From NCBI RefSeq assembly GCF_009758205.1, contig NZ_WRXN01000003.1, positions 62,001-126,000 of the forward strand: a stretch of DNA of 64,000 bases. Direction: 5' to 3'. Numbering within the stretch: the stretch's first letter is position 1; each line of letters starts with the position of its first letter. The notes beneath the pieces were generated by a model, which saw nothing but the letters and a program-made list of their open reading frames with translations, made no database searches and was not told where the DNA came from. The stretch is from Chitinophaga tropicalis. Its GTDB lineage: Bacteria > Bacteroidota > Bacteroidia > Chitinophagales > Chitinophagaceae. The translations under genes were made by a program, and so were the position numbers. Positions 44,191-55,800 of this stretch are shown piece by piece.

Positions 44191-47100
44191 TGAACGCTTC
44201 AGATAAAATATCAAATAGCCTGGTACGCGACGGGATCAGCCAGTTGCAGCGCCGTATGGAGGCCTTGTCTGCAGATAAGGTGCAGGTAGATGAGCGCAGT
44301 ACGGCCCAGTTGCTGGGATTCCTCTACAGGTACGCACGGTACGTGCTGTACTATGATGATACCCTGTACTCCCCTTATCAGAAGGCTGATCTTACGCTGA
44401 CATCGCAGGGCGACTGGCAGGATTTCTTTCGCAGGAATCCGCCGTTCCAGTATGCTGCTGTGCAGCAGTTTGATATAGCAGGGTTTGACGCCGCTTACCG
44501 GCAGGCAAAGGAGGAGATCAGTCACCAGTTGCCGGAGGACCAGTTCTGGTCTATGTTCAACCGTGTGATGGACATGGTAATGCAGCTGAACAGCTGGGAT
44601 GCACAGCTGGATGAAACTACGGGTCTGAAAGGAGTATTGACGGCATTGGTACAGTCAGATTTCAGCAAAGCGTTGCACCGCCTCATCGCTATGGCCAATA
44701 CATATGGTAACCGGCCGGATGAAGTAGTGAATAATATAGCTATGCTGCAGAGGAACAGCGACTGGCAGCTATCTATGGATAAACTGATAGCAAAGGATGC
44801 TTATCTGCAAAGACTGAACAACTATCCCCGCCGTAAGAAAGTAAAAGTGCTTGCACAGCTGGATGACCTGTTCGGCATTTTCTATAAGGGTATACAGCAG
44901 GTACAGGAGTTTGCCCTGAAGGACTTTGATACTGTATTAAAGGGGCAGCAGAAGCATCAGCCGCATGTGGGCCTGTTATATGCTTTCCTGCAATTGTTCG
45001 GGCAGGTGAAGGCACAGATGAACACCATTGCCCGCCAGCATCTGAACTTCTTCTACGAACAGGTGCTGCAGCTGAAGAAAAGGCCATTATCGCCGGACCA
45101 TGTGCATATTGTTACAGAGCTGGCCAAACAGCTGCCCGATTACCTGTTGAAAAAAGATACCGGGCTCAAAGCCGGAAAGGACAGCACAGGGAAGGAAGTG
45201 ACCTTCTATACAGAAGAAGACATAGTGCTGAACAAGGCGAAGGTGAGCCAGTTAAGAACACTTTTTAAAGACGATAAAGCCAATATTTATATAGCTCCTG
45301 TGGCAAACAGTGCCGATGGCCTGGGGGAAGGGTTCCGTAACCCGGCTTATAACAGCTGGCCTGTACTGGGTGCTGCTTCTTATCAAAGTAAGAACAGTGG
45401 TATTGCAACCCATTATCCTTTCGGGGCTACCGGTTTGCTGCTGGCATCTCCTATACTGTTGCTGAAAGAGGGAAAACGCATCGTGACTGCCAGCATTACC
45501 CTGAGCAATGTTCCGAAGCAGCAGCAGTTGGCAGCATTGCTGGCAAAGCCTTTTTACCTGCTGAACGATGCTGTGCTGACAGCCTTTGAAAAAGGAGGCA
45601 TTGCTAAAAGCGATGTGACTGCCATACGTGATAAGATGAGTGCAGCAGGCATCACAGAGATCTGGCTGGACGATACTCCGGGAGAAACCAACTTTGTTGT
45701 ATACACGGGGTTGAACAGTACTGCCGCAAAAAATATTGCATTAAGAAAGTTATTGCAGGTAGATGCTACCACGGAAAAAGGATGGTATCCTGCTCCGTTA
45801 CCTGTCATCACCCTGCTGAACAACCAGCTGGATATTACGTTCACGCTTGAAGCTGATGCTCCCGCACTGGTGGCGCCAACGCCTGATACTATCGGAGCCA
45901 GCTACCCGGTAAAAGACCCTGTGCTGAGAATATTGTTCAATCACAGCCTGCATTATCACCTGGCTGAGAAGGAAGAGCCCTGGTATGATGTGATGAGTAA
46001 TCTCACTATTATGAATACCACTGTGAAGGTAGATGTGAAGAATGTAAAGAACCTGTTGCTGGGTAATGATGAAGGTCCGCTGGACCCTAATAACAAGTTC
46101 GTGCCTTTTACAGGAACGCCAGGGAAAGACAGCAATTTCTATATAGGGAGTGATGAGGTGTTCAGGAAAAAGCTGAAGACGCTTAAGGTGAAAATGGAAT
46201 GGGAGGGGCTGCCTGACAGGTTTGAAACACATTACCGGGCTTATAATGCCGGCATAACTGATACTTCTTTTACGGTGGGATTGCAGATGCTGGTAAACGG
46301 TCAATGGACCGGGAGTAATAATGACCTGGCTACGGCTGTGCCTTTGTTTGATGTGGTGGGGACTATACAGTCTAAGAGGGAAATAACAGTATCTAATGCA
46401 GGGAATATCCCGGTGCTTACGCAAGCGGCCGTATTGCAACCGTATAGTAATGCTTCTCTGTACGGTTTTATAAGATTGAAGCTGGACCGTAGTTTTCTGC
46501 ATGATCAGTACGCTACGGTGCTGGCAAAGCAAATGATACGGATCAGTGAGCTGAAACTGACTGAGTTGCAGAGTAAGGCGGCTAACTACGTGAGCCATGC
46601 TGGTACAACCAAAGGCCAGACTGCCAATACGCTTACAAAAGCCAATAACATTAATTCGGCTTCTCCTGCAAATGACTTTACTATTCTCCGTGGTGCCGCT
46701 TCTTCAGCAGATGCATGGGCGCAGGTGAATGTCAATGATGCTAATTCATTTAAGAATTATGTAAGTGGTACTAACACAGACGTGATCGACTATCCGCCTC
46801 CTCCTTATACCCCGACTATCAAATCTTTTTCGGTCGATTATGAAGCCGAAGCTACAGGTGCAGAGATCACATTATTGCATAAATACCCTTACGAGGAAGG
46901 TAATTACAAGCCTTTATCTTCCGGCGCTGCGGCTTATTTCATGCCGGTGTATAAAGATGAAGGCACACTTTATATAGGGCTGGAGCAGGCTGTGCCGGGT
47001 ACCAACATCGCCTTATTATTTCAGCTCTCCGAGTTCACTGCTAACCCGGACATACGTAAAGCCAGCATACGGTGGCAATACCTGGCGGGTAATGAGTGGA

Positions 47101-48155
47101 AGGCGTTGGAGCCGAATACACAGGTACTCAGTGATACCACGCAGGACCTGCTGGTATCGGGTATTGTAACTATTGCATTGCCGTGGGATGCGGATGATAA
47201 ACACACTATTCTCCCGCAGGGGTATCACTGGCTGAAGGTAAGCACGGAGCATTACTCAGCCGCTGTTTGTGAGGCTGTAGCTGTGGTAGCGCAGGCAGCG
47301 AGGGCGGTATTCCGTAACCAGGAGAATGATCCGGGAAGGGTAGTACCGGGACTGGCGCCGCAAACTATCAGCGGGCTGGTGGTGCCGGACGCTATGATCA
47401 GCAAGCTGGCGCAGCCTTATCCTTCTTTTGGCGGCAGAAGGGAGGAAACGGCGGATGAGTTCTATGTGCGTGTGAGTGAGCGGTTACGCCATAAAGGAAG
47501 GGCTATTAATGTATTCGACTATGAGCGTATTATACTGGATGCTTTTCCGGAGATATTCAAGATCAAATGTATTCCACATACAAAAATGTGCAGGGATGTG
47601 AAGGGAGAGATCACGCAGCTGGAATCGCCTGGTTGGGTTACGCTGGCGGTAATACCCCGTATAGATGATTTTCCGGCAGATGAGAAGTTCAGTCCCCGGG
47701 TAAGCCGGATCATCCTGGAGAGGGTGAGCAATTATTTACGTACACGCACTTCGGTTTTTGCTAATGTGCAGGTGATCAATCCTACCTATCAGCCTGTGAG
47801 CTTCAGCGGTAATATACGCTTCAGGGAAGGGCTGGATGTGAACTATTACAGGAAGAAGGTGAAGAAGGAAGTGCAGGAGTACCTGTCACCCTGGGTGAAC
47901 AGCGGTTCGCAGGACATTGTCTTTGGCGGTACGCTGATGATGTCTTCTGTGTTGCAGTTCATAGAACAGCGGGATTACGTGGATTATGTAACGGACTTTA
48001 ACATGTTCGTGAAGCGGGATGGAAGTAATGGCCCGCCGGTAAAGGCCGTCACCGCCGATACTCCCTGGTCGGTACTCATTGCAGGGGAACAGTCTTACGA
48101 AAGTATTAATTCCTGTACAGGCACTGTTCAGGTACCTGTATTCAAAATAAAATAA
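44190..48155 (+). CDS. eCIS baseplate protein J-like (Afp11/Pvc11-type)
   Basis: The 1321-residue protein corresponds to the gpJ/gp6-like baseplate subunit that follows gp25. Its N-terminal part (RYARYVLYYDDTLYSPYQ) and long middle are specific to this group. The C-terminal section has the baseplate-J pattern: RLRHKGRAINVFDYERIILDAFPEIFKIKC, WVTLAVIPRI, ERVSNYLRTRTSVFANVQVINPTYQPVSFSGNIRF, and QDIVFGGTLMMSSVLQFIEQRDYVDYVTDF. It should form part of the baseplate wedges around the spike. The length is near that of large eCIS J-type proteins and no frameshift is evident. Confidence 0.93.
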   Translation: MNASDKISNSLVRDGISQLQRRMEALSADKVQVDERSTAQLLGFLYRYARYVLYYDDTLYSPYQKADLTLTSQGDWQDFFRRNPPFQYAAVQQFDIAGFDAAYRQAKEEISHQLPEDQFWSMFNRVMDMVMQLNSWDAQLDETTGLKGVLTALVQSDFSKALHRLIAMANTYGNRPDEVVNNIAMLQRNSDWQLSMDKLIAKDAYLQRLNNYPRRKKVKVLAQLDDLFGIFYKGIQQVQEFALKDFDTVLKGQQKHQPHVGLLYAFLQLFGQVKAQMNTIARQHLNFFYEQVLQLKKRPLSPDHVHIVTELAKQLPDYLLKKDTGLKAGKDSTGKEVTFYTEEDIVLNKAKVSQLRTLFKDDKANIYIAPVANSADGLGEGFRNPAYNSWPVLGAASYQSKNSGIATHYPFGATGLLLASPILLLKEGKRIVTASITLSNVPKQQQLAALLAKPFYLLNDAVLTAFEKGGIAKSDVTAIRDKMSAAGITEIWLDDTPGETNFVVYTGLNSTAAKNIALRKLLQVDATTEKGWYPAPLPVITLLNNQLDITFTLEADAPALVAPTPDTIGASYPVKDPVLRILFNHSLHYHLAEKEEPWYDVMSNLTIMNTTVKVDVKNVKNLLLGNDEGPLDPNNKFVPFTGTPGKDSNFYIGSDEVFRKKLKTLKVKMEWEGLPDRFETHYRAYNAGITDTSFTVGLQMLVNGQWTGSNNDLATAVPLFDVVGTIQSKREITVSNAGNIPVLTQAAVLQPYSNASLYGFIRLKLDRSFLHDQYATVLAKQMIRISELKLTELQSKAANYVSHAGTTKGQTANTLTKANNINSASPANDFTILRGAASSADAWAQVNVNDANSFKNYVSGTNTDVIDYPPPPYTPTIKSFSVDYEAEATGAEITLLHKYPYEEGNYKPLSSGAAAYFMPVYKDEGTLYIGLEQAVPGTNIALLFQLSEFTANPDIRKASIRWQYLAGNEWKALEPNTQVLSDTTQDLLVSGIVTIALPWDADDKHTILPQGYHWLKVSTEHYSAAVCEAVAVVAQAARAVFRNQENDPGRVVPGLAPQTISGLVVPDAMISKLAQPYPSFGGRREETADEFYVRVSERLRHKGRAINVFDYERIILDAFPEIFKIKCIPHTKMCRDVKGEITQLESPGWVTLAVIPRIDDFPADEKFSPRVSRIILERVSNYLRTRTSVFANVQVINPTYQPVSFSGNIRFREGLDVNYYRKKVKKEVQEYLSPWVNSGSQDIVFGGTLMMSSVLQFIEQRDYVDYVTDFNMFVKRDGSNGPPVKAVTADTPWSVLIAGEQSYESINSCTGTVQVPVFKIK

Positions 48156-48177
48156 ATCATTTTAAAAACATACTCCC

Positions 48178-49869
48178 ATGTCTATAACAACGAGAGCAGC
48201 ACTGAAAGCACAGTTTAAATCAGGCGCCGTACCAACATCTCAGGATTTCTTTAACCTGATAGATTCTACGCTGGTAAGAAGGGATGATGCTTTCTTCGGC
48301 AAATGGGCGGCCGGTATCTGCTATTATCAAGGTGATGTTGTGATCTATAATAACGCGTTATACACCTGTACGCCTGCCGGCAACAAGCCTTGTGGCTGTG
48401 ATGAGCAGGGAGGCGGTGAGAAGGCGGATAGCGGGAAAGGGCATTGTTCCACAGAAAACCCCCAACAGGATTGTGATAACTGGAAGATGCTGGATATAGA
48501 TGCATCTGATGAGGATTGGGAGATTATCAGGAATGAGGAGAAGATCCCCGTCATTATGTATGCTAAAGTATTCGGTAAGATAGGGATGGGTACGCAGTCG
48601 CCCGAAGCGAGGGTACACATTCATGTTGATGAAGTGAACGGTGATTTTCTTTTCAGTCCGGACAATACCCAGTGGCCGGAGTTTGTGATCCGTCAGACGG
48701 GTGACGGCAGTAAGTTCCTGTCAGAGAAGATAGCTGATGATAAAGCTGTATTCACGACGGATACTGAAGGTTTTCTTTTTAATACGATCGCTACTCCTGC
48801 TCCGGTCCCAGATGGGGAGGTAGTGAACAAGGAGGTACCGGCTGTAGAGGTAAAGCCTGTGTTTATTGCTACGCCGGAGTCAGGAGCAGTGATAGGCATA
48901 GGTACGGTGCAGCCTGAGGGCGCGGTGGATATACAGAACCAGCCTTCAGCCCGTTTGTTACTGAACCCGGTACAGTCGGTCGTACCGCAGGCTGTTTATC
49001 TGCATAAGGGAGAGTATGGGCAGCAGAGTTACACTGTATCATCGCTGGATGGTGTTAGCAGTAATTTTATTACGAATGCGCCAGAAGGGTTCTATTTCCG
49101 TAAGGGGGTGGAAGATAGCAAGAACCTGTTGAAGAATATCTCTAACGTAAATGTGCAGACGCTGGTATCTATCAAGCAGGATGGCCGTGTGGGCGTAGGA
49201 ACGGAAGCCCCTGTTACGAATGTGGAGGTAACAAAGGACGGTGGTGCAGGAGCTTTCCTGATGTGCCTGGATAATACTAACCCGGCTTTCAGTATCATCA
49301 ATAACAGGCCTAATAATGATAAGCGTAATTACCTGTTGGTGGGAGCGGATAATGACTGGGGCGCATTTATTACAGATGCTTCCAAGGGATTTGTTTTTAA
49401 AAGGGGAGGAGAGTATGGTAATGGCAACGAGCTTGAAATAAACCAGGGAGATGACCTGGTGACGATATCCAATGAGGGGAAGACCATTATTGGCGGACTG
49501 AATCCGCAGGGTTTTGAGCTGAATGTAAAGGGTAAGACGCGCAGTTTTGGCCTTTACCTGGATACTGATGTGAGGAAGGTAAAGAACCCTAAACCACTGG
49601 GTCCTGTTATCGCCAATGTAAAACGTCTTAACCCGGTTTCTTTCTCCTTTAACCAGAAGAAGGCCAACTGTCCTGATACGGAGCAGCAGATAGGCTTCCT
49701 GCCTCACCAGGTGGAAGAGTTCTTTCCTGAGCTGGTAAATACGGATGCTGATGGTACGCAGACGCTGGCTTATGCCAACATGGTGGCTGTGCTAACAAAG
49801 GCTATACAGGAGCAGCAGGACCAGATAGCGGCGCTGGAGAAAAGGATAGCTGTACTGGAAGGGAAATAA
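48178..49869 (+). CDS. eCIS fibre protein with CBM5/12-like patch and S74-type C-terminus
   Basis: The 563-residue protein starts with a short anchor-like segment (LKAQFKSGAVPTSQDFFNLIDS). A patch at residues 43-102 follows (Trp43, Tyr50, GDVVIYNNALY, Trp102) whose spacing resembles CBM5/12 chitin-binding modules. A beta-repeat body with fibre-like VGIGTEAP and IGIGTVQP units comes next. The end resembles the Peptidase_S74 intramolecular chaperone: TDVRKVKNPKPLGPVIANVKRLNPVSF, IGFLPHQVEEFFPELV, and a C-terminal coiled coil QEQQDQIAALEKRIAVLEGK. The catalytic Ser of S74 is apparently Thr here. It is a likely receptor-binding fibre; target unknown. Confidence 0.82.
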   Translation: MSITTRAALKAQFKSGAVPTSQDFFNLIDSTLVRRDDAFFGKWAAGICYYQGDVVIYNNALYTCTPAGNKPCGCDEQGGGEKADSGKGHCSTENPQQDCDNWKMLDIDASDEDWEIIRNEEKIPVIMYAKVFGKIGMGTQSPEARVHIHVDEVNGDFLFSPDNTQWPEFVIRQTGDGSKFLSEKIADDKAVFTTDTEGFLFNTIATPAPVPDGEVVNKEVPAVEVKPVFIATPESGAVIGIGTVQPEGAVDIQNQPSARLLLNPVQSVVPQAVYLHKGEYGQQSYTVSSLDGVSSNFITNAPEGFYFRKGVEDSKNLLKNISNVNVQTLVSIKQDGRVGVGTEAPVTNVEVTKDGGAGAFLMCLDNTNPAFSIINNRPNNDKRNYLLVGADNDWGAFITDASKGFVFKRGGEYGNGNELEINQGDDLVTISNEGKTIIGGLNPQGFELNVKGKTRSFGLYLDTDVRKVKNPKPLGPVIANVKRLNPVSFSFNQKKANCPDTEQQIGFLPHQVEEFFPELVNTDADGTQTLAYANMVAVLTKAIQEQQDQIAALEKRIAVLEGK

Positions 49870-49899
49870 CAGGGTCATCATACCAAGTATTATCTTAAA

Positions 49900-52800
49900 A
49901 TGCCTGAACTGAAATATATAACAACGGATAAGAACAGCGGGTACCCGGAGTACCTTGACTTTGTCACGCTGCGCAGATTGGGGATCCAGCATATTGCGGA
50001 ACTTTCAGGCAAGATCTGGACGGACCATAACCTGCATGACCCTGGTATTACCATGCTGGATGCCCTGTGTTATGTGCTGACAGACCTGGACTACCGTACA
50101 AAGCTGGATTTCAAGGACCTGGTAGCCGCCCGTGGGGGAACAAAAGAGAATAACTTTTATACAGCTGCGCAGATATTAGGTAATAATCCGCTTACCATTA
50201 CGGACATCCGTAAAATGCTGATAGATATCAAAGGGGTACGGAATGCGTGGCTGAAACCTGTTGAGGAAGGAGAATATACCCTTGCATATGATTGTGAAAC
50301 GGGACAGCTGCTGAACACTCCTGTAACGGAGAATCTGAGCCCTGTGCCGCTGAAAGGTCTTTACAGGATCTATATAGAGCCGGATGACGTGTATGCTGCA
50401 GCCTATGAAAAAGATGCCTGCGGCAATGATGTGTTCCCTATGGAGAACATGCTGAAGACAATAGATGAGCGTTTGCATGCTCACCGTAACCTCTGTGAAG
50501 ATTTTGCTGATATAGTTGTGCTGGAGAAGGAACCTATCAGTCTTTGCCTGCATATTGAGCTGGCTGCCAATTTTGATCCGGATGAGGTACTGGTGAACAT
50601 TTATGGCGCCATACAGGATTTTTTCTCTCCTGCTCCATCTTTCTACAGCCTGCAGCAATTGCTGGACAAGGGCCGTAGTATGGAAGAGATCTTTGAAGGA
50701 AGGCCATTTAATTTTGATGAGAACAGACCGTTGCAACAGAACGGTTTCATAGATACGCAGGAGCTGGAAAGCCTGGAAAGGCTGACGGAGCTGCATGCTT
50801 CAGACCTTTACCGTATTATTATGAAGGTGCCTGGTGTGGCAGGCATCACCCGTTTGCAGATGAAGAGCTCTAACGAGGGCGGTTATCTGCTGAATGATAA
50901 GGATGGCAAGCCTATAGTTCAGAATGGAGAGGAGTGGTGCCTGAAGCTGAAGGACAACCATCGTCCTGTATTATCCCCCGAAGCCTCCAATGTTATTTTC
51001 TATCGTAATAAGCTGCCGTTTACAGCAAATAATGAGCTGGTAAGGCAGCGGTATATCAAAAACATTTCAGATTATACCAAATTCCCCAAAGCGCCGGATG
51101 CGCTGGATACTGTTGTGCCCAAAGGCCGTGACCTGGACCTGGCCCAGTATACTTCCGTGCAATATGAATTTCCGAAGGTTTACCTGGTAGGTAAGAATGA
51201 AGTGCCGCTAGACGCTACAGCCGCCAGGAAGGCGCAATCCCTGCAACTGCAGGCGTACCTGTTGTTCTATGACCGTTTGCTGGCAGATTACTTTGCACAG
51301 CTGTCCAATATACGGCAGTTGTTCTCTCTGCAGCAGACCGATGACAGACGCACTTATTTCTCTGCAGATCTGAGCGGCATTCCACAGTTACCATCCCTGT
51401 TAAGGTATGAGAAGCAGTTACCTGTTACTACCCAGGGTGCTACCTATAAGGGAATGACGCTGGCTTTTGAACCGGCTGCAGGAGGAGAGGGGCATAAGGA
51501 GTACAGTTCCATGTACCTGCGTGATGAATCTATTCGACGTATTATCAGCGCCTGTTCCAATAATAATGTGAAGCGTGTAATAGATCAGTTTCCTGACAGT
51601 GGGGAATGGTACCTGTTGCTGACAGATACGGCAGATAATATCCTGCTGGAAAGCGCTATTTATTTTAATACCCGGAATGATGCGGAGCAGGCTGCGAGGG
51701 ACATTGTTTTCCTGGCGGGTTTGCCGGGAAGTTACAGCCGTACGAATCACCGGAAGGAGAACAGGTTCAGCTTTGATCTTGTATATAATGATACCGGTTA
51801 TACGGAAATGCTGACGGCGTTGTATGAAACGTCTGCGCAATACCAGGAAAGGAAGGACAGGTTTCAGAATCACCTGCTGGCAAGGTTCTCTGAGGACTTT
51901 ACTGATTATGCGCTGATGATGTACAACATCAGCGGAAGGAAGAATGATCCCGAAGGTAATATAGCAGATAAGGCCGCTTTTCTTTCTGCCTATCCTGAAA
52001 CCAGTGCCAACCGTGCCCTGGCGTTTGATTATAAACACCCGGAGAAAGGCTTCCCTGTGTGTGGATTACAGGAGAGGGTAGCTGGTCTGATGGGCATCAG
52101 GCAATCGCCATCTGCATCGCTGAGTAATTTTGACCTGGTGAATGCCATTCGTCTGCATCAGTTCTTCTGTTACTTGCCGGACCAGAAAACGCCGTTGTTT
52201 GTAAGTGATAGCCTGCATGCGGAAGCTGAGGTAAAGGATGCTTTCAATACTTTCTTACAGCTGGGTAAGGATAAAGAGAATTATAAGCCGTATGGCTGCC
52301 ATGGAGAGGGGGTGTATGGTTTCTATATACAATCGCCCGTCAATGCAGAGAAGTGGGTGGCAGCCAGGTGTATGATAGAATATGCTACGCCGGAAGAGCG
52401 GGACAGGATGATAGACTGGTTTGTGACGTTCTTTGTGCATGATGGGCAGTACAAAGTATTTACCCGTACCAATGAAGGTTATTATTTCCTCTTGCCGGAC
52501 GACCAGGGGCATACCCTGCTGAAGAGCCGGCAGGGATATGAGACGCAGGAAGAAGCGTTATCTGCCGGTTATGACTGCCTGGAAGTGTTGCAGGAAGATG
52601 CCGCCTGGCAGGTGAAGCATGATATTCCTACTGCCAGTTACAGTGTTGTAATTGTACAGGGAGATGAGCAACTGGCGCATCATCCGCAGGCTTTTGCTGA
52701 TGAAGAGGATGCGACGAAGAAGCTGGAAGAGCTGAAAGCCTGGTTCCGTAAACATAAGCTTGTATACCAGAAAGAAACTACCGAATTATATAACTGGCAG

Positions 52801-55800
52801 CTGGCTGTACAGGGCAAGGCGGCCTGGCAGGGCGCTTTGCCTTTTAAAAGCACTGCTCAGTTACCTGCTGCATTTGCCCAGTTTATTGAACTGGCAGCTA
52901 AAGCAGAGAACTACCGTATTACGGGTGAGTATAACCTGCAGGTAGTGCGTACGGAGGAAGAGGAGATAGTGACGATAATAGGAACGCATTTGTTTGTTTA
53001 TGAATCTGATGCTGCTGCGCAGGAGGCTATCAATAATTACGTGTTGCTGTTCAGTGGTCTGTGGATAGCCGCTACAGGTACTGTTACTGAAACAACTGCT
53101 GCATTTTATTCTTTCAGGGACCTGCAGACGCAGATGGTTGTGCTGACCACTACAGACCTGGTGCCTGATGGACCTTCAGTTGCGCAGTACACCCGTAACA
53201 TTATGCGTTATGCGGCAGATCCTGCCCGGCTTTCTATAGTACCGGGCGAGGGTTGTGGTTATATGGTGAAGCTGCACGATCCCTGTGGGGAGCTGCTGGC
53301 TGTAAGTCCGCAGATGCCTGACCAGGTAACCGCCGGCAACCTGATGGAGCAGATATTATTAAGGGCCGGACAGGAGGCGTTGTGGATAGAGAAAGGAGAG
53401 ACGGTGACTGCTTTTGGGTGGGTGTGGGAAGAAGAGAAAAGCACAGGTGTGTGGGATACGCGCCAGGCAGCCGCTGTGGCTTTTATCAGCTGGCTGTTGA
53501 AGAAAGAGCAGCATCCCCTGCTGGCAGATATAGGATGGTCTGTTACAACATTGTATCATTATTATTTTAAGATAAAGGAAGGCAGTGGTTTCCTGTTATT
53601 ACAGGAGCCATCATACTTTACAAGTTACCAGGCAGTACGTACTGCTTTCTATAACACGGTGAGATTTGGTAAGCAAAGACCATATTACCTGCTTACCACC
53701 CTGGAGAACTGTACTTATGGTTTTAAGGTGACAGATGACCAGCAGCGTGTGCTGGCGGTTCATCCGTTTGAATATACTACTACGGCAGCCCGTGATGCGG
53801 CGGTGGACAGAACTATAAAGTTTCTGCAGGAATACGGGCAGGTGATAAATGAAGTGAAGCTTGCCGGCGCCTGGAAGTATAGCTGGCAATGGCTGGATTG
53901 CTGTAGCTGGCAATCTGCCACAGCGCTGGATGCCCTGGAAGAAAAAACAGCGCTGAAAGACGCAGAAACAGCACTGAAACATATACTGCTTGTAGCGGCC
54001 AACCTGGATAAGAAGGAAGTTTACAGGATAGCGGAAGATGAGAATGGCTTCCGTGTTTTCCTGGTGGAGGAAGGTGCTGATCTGGCTGTGCATCCCGACT
54101 GGCTGGATTGCCGGAGGGAAGCGGAAGATGTGATCGTAAGGCTGACGGCCTGGGCCAGGTTCACTCTCAGCGTATATGCGCAGGGGAAAGTTTCAGAAGA
54201 AACAGATGTGCATACGGACCTCTATCAACCGGGGTCGGAGAAGGCGATGATAGGCTACCGGTTATGGGACAGGGAATTCCGCATAGCGCGTTACAGCACA
54301 CAGTTTAATTCTCCTGCAGAAAGAGAAACCGCTCTTCTTGAGTTGTTACAACGTTATAAGAGAAAGCTACCTTATTATACAGTACTGGAAGCGGGCAACT
54401 CTGTTGTCTTTGTGCAGAATGGATTATACTATTTCCAGTTGCGCCGTAATGATACGCTGCTCTGGCAAAGCGTGAACGCTTATGGAGATGCGGCTGCCGC
54501 AACCGCTGCCTTTAAAGCTGCCTGCTGGCAGATATTACAGCGTTCGCTGCTCCAGGAAAGTTACAGCAGCTGGAGCAATAGTGAAACGCAGCTGACCCTT
54601 TACGATGAAAAAGGGTTGCCGCTGGCAGTCCTCAATGAAGCCTTCGGCAGTTATGATACTTACCTGGCCGCTATCCGTGCACGCCAGCTGTTTGCAAAGC
54701 AACATGGTGTTTATGTTACGAAGGATGGCGCTTATGCATTTCATATTTACAACGTCAAAGCAGGCGCGTATGAATGGGAGAGCATCAGCACTTATGCTGA
54801 CCCCGAAGCGGCAGCTGCTGCTTTGAAAGAATTTATGCAGCTGTTGTTGTACAGGGGTAATTACTGCCTGGACAATGAGAATACCGGTTGTTATTATAGT
54901 CTTACCCTGGGCAAAGTGTTGCTGGATATTCAGCATGTAACGAGGAGGTGTGAAGGCGACAGCGGGCCGGAGGTGATAGATGAAACGGAGGCCTGGAACA
55001 GGCTGCAGATATTCCTGGACAGCCAGCAGCAGGGCGATAGTAATTTCTTTCCTTACACTGATTATGCAGGCGGTTGCCGTTATGCCTTCCGTATGGTGGA
55101 TAGTGAGCTATACAGGGTAGCACAGCATACCGAATGGTACCAGGGTATGGAAGAACGGGAGGAGAAGCGCCTGGAGCTGCTATGTGATATTTACTGTAAG
55201 GAGAGGTTGTATGGCTGGTTTGTAAAACCGGACCCTGAAGATCCGGCTAACCGTGATGAGAAGATACTCCAGTGTTATTTTAAGCAGCCGGGAAAAGTAA
55301 ACTTTGCCGATCTCTGGATGAGTTATTCTGCCATTGGTACAATGAAGGAGAAACATAAATTCTGGCAACCGGCAACAGAGAAGCTCACAGAGGAGGTCTC
55401 CCTGTATTATTACCAGCTGACCGGTAATGATGAAAAGGTGATCTGGAATACTGTTACCCGTTATTCCACCCCTGAACAGGCAGCAGAGGCTGAACAGTAC
55501 TTCTATGTATACCTGCTGGAAATGGCCCGTTCTGAAGCTTCCTATTATTATGAGCCTGTGGTGGGATGTGAGAAGGCATTTACCCTTTCCCTGAAAGATA
55601 TGGACGGGAAGATCATTGCCGTGGCGCCTGATGTGATATGTGCCCCGGATATTGAGCAGGACCGCAATACCCGCATCTTCAACGCCATGATGTATCCTGT
55701 AGTGGAAACAGGTAAGGGATACAGCTTTGAGATCAATAATATAAAGCAGGACGCTAAAAGCGGAGAGCTGAGCTATATGACCATATGGGAATCTGTACGC

